NCBI GenBank assembly: GCA_036417435.1
Contig: CM070901.1
Location: 63,236,501 to 63,300,500 of the forward strand
DNA: 64,000 nt
Direction of reading: 5' to 3'
From: Inia geoffrensis
Taxonomy: Eukaryota; Chordata; Mammalia; Artiodactyla; Iniidae
The notes beneath the pieces are model-generated. The model was not told where the DNA came from. It saw only the letters and a program-made list of their open reading frames with translations, and did not search any database. Shown here piece by piece: positions 9,401 through 23,054 of this stretch. The stretch's first letter is position 1. The number at the start of each line of letters is the position of its first letter. Position numbers and translations under genes: made by a program.

Positions 9401-11538
9401 TTAGGTCATAGGTGCAGGAGTGTGCCTGCTGAAGCCTATGGTGCCTCAATGGGTACCTGTTAAAGGCAGCTCCATTCTGTTTTCATTAGTGGCTCTTTCC
9501 GGTTTAGTCCCACATAGAGATGAGGGTACATATTTCTCCACAGCCCCTTCAGCATTAACTGTTTGCATAATTTTTGCTGATGGTCATTCTGACCGGTGTG
9601 AGCTGATACGTTTTTGACGATTGGATTTGCATATCTTTAATATTTCCTAATGATGAGCCTTTTCCATGCCTTTTTTGTTGTTGTTGCTGTTCAAAAGAAA
9701 ACAACAACAGTGCGTGTAAAATATACCTCTTCGAATTGTCTTCTTGAAACCTTGCCCTCTTTTGAAACTTTGGGTCGATTTTCGACCCCAGGATTTTTTT
9801 GAAGGCGTGTGTCACTTACAAGTTTGCAATTGTTGTTAGTATTTAGTGACCATTAGCACTGGGTTGAATGCTGCTGTTGTGGGAAACGGCCGCACGGCGG
9901 CAGCGTTTCTCCATTCCCAAACCTTGTTACTAGGGCCGCAGAGCTTTCCTGGAACTCGTGTTCCTAAGTTGTAACTTAGAATGGAATGTGCCAGGAGAAA
10001 AACGCACAAGTTAATGTCTCAGTACATCTTCTTCATCGTTATACTTTAATTTTTTAATCAGGGTAATGATTAGAATATTATTTGTTCTAGGTGTACACAA
10101 TCTGGTTCACTTGTACTATATATATATATATATGTATACATACATATATGTATATATATATATGTATACATACATATATGTATATATATATATATATATA
10201 AACATATGTATGTATTCATGTACAGATCCTCTTCCAATATAAATTAATACAGTGTTCAGAGGACCTCCCTTTGTATATGGTCAGTCTTTTATATGTACGT
10301 ATTTCATATGTATTTGTATTCGTTTGGCAACCCTAACCTTAATTTGCCCATTGCTCCCACCTTTCGTTTTAGATAATCATAGTTGTTTTCTAACTGTGTG
10401 GCTTTCTCTGTGGAAATAAGTTCATTTGTACCAGTTGGTAGGTGACACCCAGAAGTGATATCATAAGATATTTGTCTTTTGCTTTCCGACTAAATTTGTG
10501 TTCTGTGACTATCTCTCGGATCATGTATGGTGCTGCAAAGAGCAGCGTTTCATTGTTTTCCACGGCTGAGATTCCATTGTGTACATGGAGCACTTCTTCT
10601 TTGTCCATTCATGTGTTGATGGCCATTTTGGTTGCTTCCATGTCTTGGCTTTTGTGAATATTGCTGCAGTGCACCTTTGCCAGCCTGTGTCTTCTCGACT
10701 CTGGTCTGCTCAGGTGAAAGGCCCAGCGGCGGGCCTGCTGGATTGAATGGGACCTCAATTTTTACTTTGAAACACAGTTCCTTTGTGTTCTCATTATTGG
10801 CTCTTACGACTTTAGACCTCAACAGCAGCTAGAGGGTACACAGTTCTCCAAAACCTCTTCAGCATTGATTGCAGACTTTTTGATTACGGTCATTCGAGTG
10901 GTGTGTGTTGAAGCCATTTCATACATTAGATTGACATGAGTCTGATAATTCCTGATGTTGAACTTTTATCCATTTCCCTTTTTATTTGTAAAGAGTGTGT
11001 AAAACTGACCTCTCGTACGATCTTCTTGAAAACTTTGACTCTCTTTTAAGTTTTTTGGCCACTCCTTACCTCAGAACATTTTTTTGAGGGCAGGTGTCCT
11101 TTACAGCCCTGAGTCCTTGTGAGTATTAAGTGACCATTAGACGTGGTTTAAAGCCGCTCTTGCGGGAAACGGCTACAAGGCGGCAAAGTTTCTCCATTTA
11201 CATCTCGGGGCATTTGGGCAACAGAGCCTTCCTGGAAATCGTGTTAGTAGGCTGTAAATTAGAGTGGAATGTGCCAAGGCAAACGCCTAACAGCTTATAT
11301 CTCCTTACTTCTTGTCTGTTTTTTAAATGAATTTTCCTTTTTCCTCAGAGCAAATTAGATAAAAATGTTGTGTATGTTCTAGGTGTACAGAGTCTGGTTC
11401 ATTATACCTATGTATCAATCTATTCATCTTTGCCTCCTTACCCTAGACGTTATTACAGAATGTTGAGTGGACCTCTCTTGGTATTCCATAGGTCTTTGGT
11501 GATTATATATTTCATATGTATTCGTATAGGTCTGACAC
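5758..11538 (+). repeat. HOR unit 2 (5,781 bp)
   Basis: Positions in unit 1 map here by adding 5,757 up to the TA tract and 5,781 after it. The 24 bp length gain lies entirely in the TA tract. It carries the variant 'gttggtagg' near 10,435, shared only with unit 4, where other units read 'gttgttagg'. The private change 'gagaattta' occurs near 8,325. Confidence 0.93.
10117..10200. repeat. (TA)n microsatellite, unit 2 (84 bp)
   Basis: Same site as in unit 1. The 'gtatacatacatatatg' block is present twice, which accounts for the 24 bp longer unit. Confidence 0.95.
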
Positions 11539-14500
11539 CCCCATATCCTAATTTATCCATTCCTCCCACCTTTCCGTTTGGTTAAACATAATCTTGATTT
11601 CTTAATCCATGAGTGTCCTTTTCTTCGAAATAAGTTCATGGGTGTGATATCTTAGGTAACACGTATAAGTGATATCATAGGATGTCTTTGTTTCGGTTTC
11701 TTTCTCCTTCAAGGTGTGTGATTGTCTCTAGGCCCTTCTATGGTGGTGCAAACAGCACTGTTTCAAGCTTTTCCATGGCTAATATTCCACTGTGTACGTG
11801 GACCAGGTTTTCTTGGTGCATTCATCTGTTGATGGATATTTTGGTTGCTTCCAAGGCTTGGCTGCGGTCAATATTACTGCAGTGTGGGATTGCCAGCCTG
11901 TGTCTTTTGGATTCTGGTCTTCTCAGGTGATAGGCACAGCAGTGGGTCTACCAGATCATATGGTAACTCAATTTTTACCTTGAAACGCATGTTCTTTCTC
12001 TTCTAACGACTGGCTGTTACCAGTTTACATCCCACCAGCAGCTACAGGGTACACAGAGTTCTCTAAAACCCCTTCAGCGTGTATGGTTTGTGGACTGTTT
12101 GGCTGATGATCATTCTGACTGTTGTGAGGTGAACGTTTTCATAGATTGGATTTGCGTGTCTTTATTAATTTCTGATGTTCAGCATTTTTCCGTGCCCTCT
12201 CTTTGGTTAAAGAAAAAACAAGAGAAGAAAAGACAAAATGTGTGTAAAATATGCCTCTTGAAATTGTCTTCTCGAAAGGTTGCCTCTTTTGAATTTTTTG
12301 GTCGATTTTCGACCCCAGAACTTTTTTTGAGGACAGGTGTGATTTACAGGCCTGCAATTCAGGCGAATTTTAACTGACCATTAGCACTGGGTTTAAGACT
12401 GCTGTTGGAGGAAGGCCAAAATGCTGCAGGATTTCTCCGTTCTCAAACCTGCTTACCAGGTCAACAGAGCCTTCCTGGAAGCTGTGTTCCAAGGTTGGAA
12501 GTTCGAATGGCGTGAGCCAGGAAGGACCCCCATAATTTTATGCCCCATTATTTCTTGTTTGTTTTTTTCATATAATTTTAATCTTTTATGACAGCAAATT
12601 TGATTGTCATGTTTGCTTTGTTCTAGGTGTGCAAGATGTGTTTCTTTTTTACACCGAGACATACATGTATTCATCTTGGGATCCATTTGCCATGGAGGTT
12701 ATGACACAGTGTTGAGTAGTCTTCTCTTGCAATTCTGTAGGTCTTTGGTGATTATATATTTCACGTGTGTTTGTATATCTCTGTCAACCCCAATATCCTA
12801 ATATATCCAATCTTTACAACTTTCCAATTGGTGAACCGTAAGTTTGTTTAATACATCTGTGATTCCTGTTACCTGTGGAAATATCTTCATTGGTATCCAT
12901 TTCTAGGTAACACCTATAATTGATATGATAGGATATGTGTCTTTCGCTTTGTGACTTACTTCAAGTTGCGTGATTACGTCCAGAGTCATCTAGGGTTCTG
13001 CAAACGGCATTGTTTCATGTTTTCTCCGTGGCTCCTATTCCATCTGTACACGTGCCATTTCTTCTTAGTCCATTCGTCTCTTGATGGACGTTTTGGTTGT
13101 TTCCATGTCTTGGAGATTGTAATACTGCTACAGAGCAGTTTTGCCTGAATGTGTCATTCTGTTTGTCTTCCTAGGTTATAGGCCAAGGAGTGGGCCTGCG
13201 GGATCATACGGTATCGCAGTGTTTACCTTTTAAAGGCTGCTCCGTTCTGTTTTCATTAGTGGCACTTACCAGTTGACGAGCCACTTAAAGGTGAGAGTGC
13301 ATTTCCTCACAACCTCTTCAGCATTTATTCTTTGTATTTCTTTGCTGAGGGTCATTCTGACTGGTGTGAGCTGATACCCTTTTGGGGCTGGATTTGCATA
13401 TATCTAATACTTCCTTCTCTTGAGCTTCTAGCCATGCATATTTTATTGTTTTCTTAAAGAGTGAGTACAGCTTCCCTCTTCACATAGTTTCTTGAAGTAT
13501 GCGGCATATTTTGAATTTATTTTGCCATGACCACGCTCAACACATTTTGTGGGCAGGTGTCATTTATAGTCCTGCAGTCCTTGTGAATATGAAGTGACCT
13601 TCAGCACAGGTTGTCAAACTGCTGTTGCGGCAAACGGCCACAGGGCGGCAGCATTTCTACATTCCCTACTCTGGTTACTAGGGAAACAGTACCTTTGGGG
13701 AAGTAGTGTTCCTTTGTTGTAAATTAGAGTGGAATGTGCCCGGATACACACACAAAGCTACTGTCTCCTTAGTTATGTTTGTGTTTTATATTGAATGTAT
13801 AGTTTTCTTCGGAGTAATACTCCATTGTGCACACGGACCACTTCTGTATCGTGCATTCATCGGTTGATGGACATTTTGGTTGTTCCAAGTCTTGGCTAGG
13901 GTAAATAGTGCTGCAGTGTAGGATTGTCAGCCTGTGTCTTTTTGATTCTGCTCTTCTCAGGTGATAGAGCCAGTAGTGAGCTACCAGATCATATGGTAGC
14001 TCAATTTTTACCCTTAAACGCACCTCCTTTATGTTCTCACTACTGGCTGCTACTATTTGACTTCCCACCAGCAGCTAGAGGGTACACAGTCCTCGGAAAC
14101 CCCTTGAGCATTTATTGTGTAGAGATTGTTTTGCTGATGATCATTCTGTTGTCAGGTAAACGTTTGTGTAGATTGAATTTGCATGTGTTTCGTAATTTCT
14201 GGTGTCGAGCGTCTTCCTTTTTTGTGAAACCAAAAAACATCATAAAGAAAAAAATGTGGCTTAAATATACTCTTGAAACTGTCTTCTTGAAAGGTTGCCC
14301 TGTTTTGAATTTTTTCGTCGATATTCGAACCCAGGATTTTTTTGAGGGCAGGTGTCATTTACAGAGGTGCAATTCTTGTGGGTGTTAAGTGACCCTGAGC
14401 ACTTTGTTTAAAGGTGCTTTTGCAGGAGACAGTCACAAGGCTGCGGCATTTCTCCATTCCCAAATCTGGTTACGAGGGCAAAAGAACCTTCCTAGGTATA

Positions 14501-17295
14501 ATATTCCAACTTGTAAGTTAGAATGGAATGGGCCAGGAGAAACCCCCATGAGTTTATGTCTCATTACTTCATGTTGGTTTTCTTAATTTAATTTTTATTT
14601 GTTATCACAGCAAATTTGATGACAATGTTTTGTTTGTTCTGGGTGTGCAAGATGTGGTTCTATTACATATAGGCATATTATCTGTTCACCTTCGGATCTG
14701 TTTCCCATGTGGGTTAGGACACAATGTTGAGTAGTCTTCTCTTGGTGTTCCGTAGGTCTTTGGTGCTCATATATTTCACATGTGTCGGTATACCTCTGTT
14801 TCCCTCAATATGCTAATTTATCCAGTCCTCAAACCTTTCCATTTGGTGAACCATACGTTTGTTGATCGAATCTTTGATTGCCTTTCTCTGTGAAAAATCT
14901 TCACTGGTATCAATTCTTAGGTAACACCGTTAAGTGATATCATAGGATATGGGTCCTTCGCTTTCTGACTTACTTCATGTTGTGACTACCCCAGACTCAT
15001 CTGTGCTGCTGCAAACGGCATGGTTTCATTTTTCTCCTTGGCTACTATTCCATCTGTCCATGTACCAGTTCTTCTTTTTCATTCATCTTTGGATGGACTT
15101 TTCGGTAGCTTCCATGTCTTGCCTATTGTCATACTGTTGCAGGGCAGTTCTGCCTGCCTGTGTCTCTCTAATTGTGTCTTCTTAGGTCATAGGTGCAGGA
15201 GTGTGCCTGCTGAAGCCTATGGTGCCTCAATGGGTACCTGTTAAAGGCAGCTCCATTCTGTTTTCATTAGTGGCTCTTTCCGGTTTAGTCCCACATAGAG
15301 ATGAGGGTACATATTTCTCCACAGCCCCTTCAGCATTAACTGTTTGCATAATTTTTGCTGATGGTCATTCTGACCGGTGTGAGCTGATACGTTTTTGACG
15401 ATTGGATTTGCATATCTTTAATATTTCCTAATGATGAGCCTTTTCCATGCCTTTTTTGTTGTTGTTGCTGTTCAAAAGAAAACAACAACAGTGCGTGTAA
15501 AATATACCTCTTCGAATTGTCTTCTTGAAACCTTGCCCTCTTTTGAAACTTTGGGTCGATTTTCGACCCCAGGATTTTTTTGAAGGCGTGTGTCACTTAC
15601 AAGTTTGCAATTGTTGTTAGTATTTAGTGACCATTAGCACTGGGTTGAATGCTGCTGTTGTGGGAAACGGCCGCACGGCGGCAGCGTTTCTCCATTCCCA
15701 AACCTTGTTACTAGGGCCGCAGAGCTTTCCTGGAACTCGTGTTCCTAAGTTGTAACTTAGAATGGAATGTGCCAGGAGAAAAACGCACAAGTTAATGTCT
15801 CAGTACATCTTCTTCATCGTTATACTTTAATTTTTTAATCAGGGTAATGATTAGAATATTATTTGTTCTAGGTGTACACAATCTGGTTCACTTGTACTAT
15901 ATATATATATATATGTATACATACATATATGTATATATATATACATATATATATATAAACATACGTATGTATTCATGTACAGATCCTCTTCCAATATAAA
16001 TTAATACAGTGTTCAGAGGACCTCCCTTTGTATATGGTCAGTCTTTTATATGTACGTATTTCATATGTATTTGTATTCGTTTGGCAAGCCTAACCTTAAT
16101 TTGCCCATTGCTCCCACCTTTCGCTTTAGATAATCATAGTTGTTTTCTAACTGTGTGGCTTTCTCTGTGGAAATAAGTTCATTTGTACCAGTTGTTAGGT
16201 GACACCCAGAAGTGATATCATAAGATATTTGTCTTTTGCTTTCCGACTAAATTTGTGTTCTGTGACTATCTCTCGGATCATGTATGGTGCTGCAAAAAGC
16301 AGCGTTTCATTGTTTTCCACGGCTGAGATTCCATTGTGTACATGGAGCACTTCTTCTTTGTCCATTCATGTGTTGATGGCCATTTTGGTTGCTTCCATGT
16401 CTTGGCTTTTGTGAATATTGCTGCAGTGCACCTTTGCCAGCCTGTGTCTTCTCGACTCTGGTCTGCTCAGGTGAAAGGCCCAGCGGCGGGCCTGCTGGAT
16501 TGAATGGGACCTCAATTTTTACTTTGAAACACAGTTCCTTTGTGTTCTCATTATTGGCTCTTACGACTTTAGACCTCAACAGCAGCTAGAGGGTACACAG
16601 TTCTCCAAAACCTCTTCAGCATTGATTGCAGACTTTTTGATTACGGTCATTCGAGTGGTGTGTGTTGAAGCCATTTCATACATTAGATTGACATGAGTCT
16701 GATAATTCCTGATGTTGAACTTTTATCCATTTCCCTTTTTATTTGTAAAGAGTGTGTAAAACTGACCTCTCGTACGATCTTCTTGAAAACTTTGACTCTC
16801 TTTTAAGTTTTTTGGCCACTCCTTACCTCAGAACATTTTTTTGAGGGCAGGTGTCCTTTACAGCCCTGAGTCCTTGTGAGTATTAAGTGACCATTAGACG
16901 TGGTTTAAAGCCGCTCTTGCGGGAAACGGCTACAAGGCGGCAAAGTTTCTCCATTTACATCTCGGGGCATTTGGGCAACAGAGCCTTCCTGGAAATCGTG
17001 TTAGTAGGCTGTAAATTAGAGTGGAATGTGCCAAGGCAAACGCCTAACAGCTTATATCTCCTTACTTCTTGTCTGTTTTTTAAATGAATTTTCCTTTTTC
17101 CTCAGAGCAAATTAGATAAAAATGTTGTGTATGTTCTAGGTGTACAGAGTCTGGTTCATTATACCTATGTATCAATCTATTCATCTTTGCCTCCTTACCC
17201 TAGACGTTATTACAGAATGTTGAGTGGACCTCTCTTGGTATTCCATAGGTCTTTGGTGATTATATATTTCATATGTATTCGTATAGGTCTGACAC
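11539..17295 (+). repeat. HOR unit 3 (5,757 bp)
   Basis: Same length and same TA-tract sequence as unit 1, with the same linked d-monomer variants. Only scattered single-base differences from unit 1 are visible, such as 'gcaaaaagc' near 16,293. The match to unit 1 but not to adjacent units 2 and 4 suggests duplication of a two-unit block. Confidence 0.93.
15898..15957. repeat. (TA)n microsatellite, unit 3 (60 bp)
   Basis: Same structure as unit 1, including the distinctive 'atatacatatat' near the end and the flanking 'acatacgtatg'. Confidence 0.95.
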
Positions 17296-20200
17296 CCCCA
17301 TATCCTAATTTATCCATTCCTCCCACCTTTCCGTTTGGTTAAACATAATCTTGATTTCTTAATCCATGAGTGTCCTTTTCTTCGAAATAAGTTCATGGGT
17401 GTGATATCTTAGGTAACACGTATAAGTGATATCATAGGATGTCTTTGTTTCGGTTTCTTTCTCCTTCAAGGTGTGTGATTGTCTCTAGGCCCTTCTATGG
17501 TGGTGCAAACAGCACTGTTTCAAGCTTTTCCATGGCTAATATTCCACTGTGTACGTGGACCAGGTTTTCTTGGTGCATTCATCTGTTGATGGATATTTTG
17601 GTTGCTTCCAAGGCTTGGCTGCGGTCAATATTACTGCAGTGTGGGATTGCCAGCCTGTGTCTTTTGGATTCTGGTCTTCTCAGGTGATAGGCACAGCAGT
17701 GGGTCTACCAGATCATATGGTAACTCAATTTTTACCTTGAAACGCATGTTCTTTCTCTTCTAACGACTGGCTGTTACCAGTTTACATCCCACCAGCAGCT
17801 ACAGGGTACACAGAGTTCTCTAAAACCCCTTCAGCGTGTATGGTTTGTGGACTGTTTGGCTGATGATCATTCTGACTGTTGTGAGGTGAACGTTTTCATA
17901 GATTGGATTTGCGTGTCTTTATTAATTTCTGATGTTCAGCATTTTTCCGTGCCCTCTCTTTGGTTAAAGAAAAAACAAGAGAAGAAAAGACAAAATGTGT
18001 GTAAAATATGCCTCTTGAAATTGTCTTCTCGAAAGGTTGCCTCTTTTGAATTTTTTGGTCGATTTTCGACCCCAGAACTTTTTTTGAGGACAGGTGTGAT
18101 TTACAGGCCTGCAATTCAGGCGAATTTTAACTGACCATTAGCACTGGGTTTAAGACTGCTGTTGGAGGAAGGCCAAAATGCTGCAGGATTTCTCCGTTCT
18201 CAAACCTGCTTACCAGGTCAACATAGCCTTCCTGGAAGCTGTGTTCCAAGGTTGGAAGTTCGAATGGCGTGAGCCAGGAAGGACCCCCATAATTTTATGC
18301 CCCATTATTTCTTGTTTGTTTTTTTCATATAATTTTAATCTTTTATGACAGCAAATTTGATTGTCATGTTTGCTTTGTTCTAGGTGTGCAAGATGTGTTT
18401 CTTTTTTACACCGAGACATACATGTATTCATCTAGGGATCCATTTGCCATGGAGGTTATGACACAGTGTTGAGTAGTCTTCTCTTGCAATTCTGTAGGTC
18501 TTTGGTGATTATATATTTCACGTGTGTTTGTATATCAGTGTCAACCCCAATATCCTAATATATCCAATCTTTACAACTTTCCAATTGGTGAACCGTAAGT
18601 TTGTTTAATACATCTGTGATTCCTGTTACCTGTGGAAATATCTTCATTGGTATCCATTTCTAGGTAACACCTATAATTGATATGATAGGATATGTGTCTT
18701 TCGCTTTGTGACTTACTTCAAGTTGCGTGATTACGTCCAGAGTCATCTAGGGTTCTGCAAACGGCATTGTTTCATGTTTTCTCCGTGGCTCCTATTCCAT
18801 CTGTACACGTGCCATTTCTTCTTAGTCCATTCGTCTCTTGATGGACGTTTTGGTTGTTTCCATGTCTTGGAGATTGTAATACTGCTACAGAGCAGTTTTG
18901 CCTGAATGTGTCATTCTGTTTGTCTTCCTAGGTTATAGGCCAAGGAGTGGGCCTGCGGGATCATACGGTATCGCCGTGTTTACCTTTCAAAGGCTGCTCC
19001 GTTCTGTTTTCATTAGTGGCACTTACCAGTTGACGAGCCACTTAAAGGTGAGAGTGCATTTCCTCACAACCTCTTCAGCATTTATTCTTTGTATTTCTTT
19101 GCTGAGGGTCATTCTGACTGGTGTGAGCTGATACCCTTTTGGGGCTGGATTTGCATATATCTAATACTTCCTTCTCTTGAGCTTCTAGCCATGCATATTT
19201 TATTGTTTTCTTAAAGAGTGAGTACAGCTTCCCTCTTCACATAGTTTCTTGAAGTATGCGGCATATTTTGAATTTATTTTGCCATGACCACGCTCAACAC
19301 ATTTTGTGGGCAGGTGTCATTTATAGTCCTGCAGTCCTTGTGAATATGAAGTGACCTTCAGCACAGGTTGTCAAACTGCTGTTGCGGCAAATGGCCACAG
19401 GGCGGCAGCATTTCTACATTCCCTACTCTGGTTACTAGGGAAACAGTACCTTTGGGGAAGTAGTGTTCCTTTGTTGTAAATTAGAGTGGAATGTGCCCGG
19501 ATACACACACAAAGCTACTGTCTCCTTAGTTATGTTTGTGTTTTATATTGAATGTATAGTTTTCTTCGGAGTAATACTCCATTGTGCACACGGACCACTT
19601 CTGTATCGTGCATTCATCGGTTGATGGACATTTTGGTTGTTCCAAGTCTTGGCTAGGGTAAATAGTGCTGCAGTGTAGGATTGTCAGCCTGTGTCTTTTT
19701 GATTCTGCTCTTCTCAGGTGATAGAGCCAGTAGTGAGCTACCAGATCATATGGTAGCTCAATTTTTACCCTTAAACGCACCTCCTTTATGTTCTCACTAC
19801 TGGCTGCTACTATTTGACTTCCCACCAGCAGCTAGAGGGTACACAGTCCTCGGAAACCCCTTGAGCATTTATTGTGTAGAGATTGTTTTGCTGATGATCA
19901 TTCTGTTGTCAGGTAAACGTTTGTGTAGATTGAATTTGCATGTGTTTCGTAATTTCTGGTGTCGAGCGTCTCCCTTTTTTGTGAAACCAAAAAACATCAT
20001 AAAGAAAAAAATGTGGCTTAAATATACTCTTGAAACTGTCTTCTTGAAAGGTTGCCCTGTTTTGAATTTTTTCGTCGATATTCGAACCCAGGATTTTTTT
20101 GAGGGCAGGTGTCATTTACAGAGGTGCAATTCTTGTGGGTGTTAAGTGACCCTGAGCACTTTGTTTAAAGGTGCTTTTGCAGGAGACAGTCACAAGGCTG

Positions 20201-23054
20201 CGGCATTTCTCCATTCCCAAATCTGGTTACGAGGGCAAAAGAACCTTCCTAGGTATAATATTCCAACTTGTAAGTTAGAATGGAATGGTCCAGGAGAAAC
20301 CCCCATGAGTTTATGTCTCATTACTTCATGTTGGTTTTCTTAATTTAATTTTTATTTGTTATCACAGCAAATTTGATGACAATGTTTTGTTTGTTCTGGG
20401 TGTGCAAGATGTGGTTCTATTACATATAGGCATATTATCTGTTCACCTTCGGATCTGTTTCCCATGTGGGTTAGGACACAATGTTGAGTAGTCTTCTCTT
20501 GGTGTTCCATAGGTCTTTGGTGCTTATATATTTCACATGTGTCGGTATACCTCTGTTTCCCGCAATATGCTAATTTATCCAGTCCTCAAACGTTTCCATT
20601 TGGTGAACCATACGTTTGTTGATCGAATCTTTGATTGCCTTTCTCTGTGAAAAATCTTCACTGGTATCAATTCTTAGGTAACACCGTTAAGTGATATCAT
20701 AGGATATGGGTCCTTCGCTTTCTGACTTACTTCATGTTGTGACTACCCCAGACTCATCTGTGCTGCTGCAAACGGCATGGTTTCATTTTTTTCCTTGGCT
20801 ACTATTCCATCTGTCCATGTACCAGTTCTTCTTTTTCATTCATCTTTGGATGGACTTTTCGGTAGCTTCCATGTCTTGCCTATTGTCATACTGTTGCAGG
20901 GCAGTTCTGCCTGCCTGTGTCTCTCTAATTGTGTCTTCTTAGGTCATAGGTGCAGGAGTGTGCCTGCTGAAGCCTATGGTGCCTCAATGGGTACCTGTTA
21001 AAGGCAGCTCCATTCTGTTTTCATTAGTGGCTCTTTCCGGTTTAGTCCCACATAGAGATGAGGGTACATATTTCTCCACAGCCCCTTCAGCATTAACTGT
21101 TTGCATAATTTTTGCTGATGGTCATTCTGACCGGTGTGAGCTGATACGTTTTTGACGATTGGATTTGCATATCTTTAATATTTCCTAATGATGAGCCTTT
21201 TCCATGCCTTTTTTGTTGTTGTTGCTGTTCAAAAGAAAACAACAACAGTGCGTGTAAAATATACCTCTTCGAATTGTCTTCTTGAAACCTTGCCCTCTTT
21301 TGAAACTTTGGGTCGATTTTCGACCCCAGGATTTTTTTGAAGGCGTCTGTCACTTACAAGTTTGCAATTGTTGTTAGTATTTAGTGACCATTAGCACTGG
21401 GTTGAATGCTGCTGTTGTGGGAAACGGCCGCACGGCGGCAGCGTTTCTCCATTCCCAAACCTTGTTACTAGGGCCGCAGAGCTTTCCTGGAACTCGTGTT
21501 CCTAAGTTGTAACTTAGAATGGAATGTGCCAGGAGAAAAACGCACAAGTTAATGTCTCAGTACATCTTCTTCATCGTTATACTTTAATTTTTTAATCAGG
21601 GTAATGATTAGAATATTATTTGTTCTAGGTGTACACAATCTGGTTCACTTGTACTATATATATATATATATATATATATGTATACATACAGATATGTATA
21701 TATATATATATATATAAACATATGTATGTATTCATGTACAGATCCTCTTCCAATATAAATTAATACAGTGTTCAGAGGACCTCCCTTTGTATATGGTCAG
21801 TCTTTTATATGTACGTATTTCATATGTATTTGTATTCGTTTGGCAACCCTAACCTTAATTTGCCCATTGCTCCCACCTTTCGTTTTAGATAATCATAGTT
21901 GTTTTCTAACTGTGTGGCTTTCTCTGTGGAAATAAGTTCATTTGTACCAGTTGGTAGGTGACACCCAGAAGTGATATCATAAGATATTTGTCTTTTGCTT
22001 TCCGACTAAATTTGTGTTCTGTGACTATCTCTCGGATCATGTATGGTGCTGCAAAGAGCAGCGTTTCATTGTTTTCCACAGCTGAGATTCCATTGTGTAC
22101 ATGGAGCACTTCTTCTTTGTCCATTCATGTGTTGATGGCCATTTTGGTTGCTTCCATGTCTTGGCTTTTGTGAATATTGCTGCAGTGCACCTTTGCCAGC
22201 CTGTGTCTTCTCGACTCTGGTCTGCTCAGGTGAAAGGCCCAGCGGCGGGCCTGCTGGATTGAATGGGACCTCAATTTTTACTCTGAAACACAGTTCCTTT
22301 GTGTTCTCATTATTGGCTCTTACGACTTTAGACCTCAACAGCAGCTAGAGGGTACACAGTTCTCCAAAACCTCTTCAGCATTGATTGCAGACTTTTTGAT
22401 TACGGTCATTCGAGTGGTGTGTGTTGAAGCCATTTCATACATTAGATTGACATGAGTCTGATAATTCCTGATGTTGAACTTTTATCCATTTCCCTTTTTA
22501 TTTGTAAAGAGTGTGTAAAACTGACCTCTCGTACGATCTTCTTGAAAACTTTGACTCTCTTTTAAGTTTTTTGGCCACTCCTTACCTCAGAACATTTTTT
22601 TGAGGGCAGGTGTCCTTTACAGCCCTGAGTCCTTGTGAGTATTAAGTGACCATTAGACGTGGTTTAAAGCCGCTCTTGCGGGAAACGGCTACAAGGCGGC
22701 AAAGTTTCTCCATTTACATCTCGGGGCATTTGGGCAACAGAGCCTTCCTGGAAATCGTGTTAGTAGGCTGTAAATTAGAGTGGAATGTGCCAAGGCAAAC
22801 GCCTAACAGCTTATATCTCCTTACTTCTTGTCTGTTTTTTAAATGAATTTTCCTTTTTCCTCAGAGCAAATTAGATAAAAATGTTGTGTATGTTCTAGGT
22901 GTACAGAGTCTGGTTCATTATACCTATGTATCAATCTATTCATCTTTGCCTCCTTACCCTAGACGTTATTACAGAATGTTGAGTGGACCTCTCTTGGTAT
23001 TCCATAGGTCTTTGGTGATTATATATTTCATATGTATTCGTATAGGTCTGACAC
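17296..23054 (+). repeat. HOR unit 4 (5,759 bp)
   Basis: Shares 'gttggtagg' with unit 2 but 'tttttccttgg' in monomer c with units 5-9, where units 1-3 have 'tttctccttgg', so it is a mosaic. Private changes include 'catctagggatcc' near 18,430, which introduces a stop into a spurious ORF, and 'tatatcagtg' near 18,532. The TA tract is simple and carries a private 'cagatatg' interruption. Confidence 0.93.
21655..21716. repeat. (TA)n microsatellite, unit 4 (62 bp)
   Basis: Longer pure TA run at the left and a single interrupted block with a private 'cagatatg'. Confidence 0.95.

Noticed and set aside
10328..10340. Telomere-like 'aaccctaacc' in monomer d
   Set aside because: Barely more than one TTAGGG-type repeat, and units 1 and 3 read 'aagcctaacc' at the same L1-derived site. 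No telomeric array.
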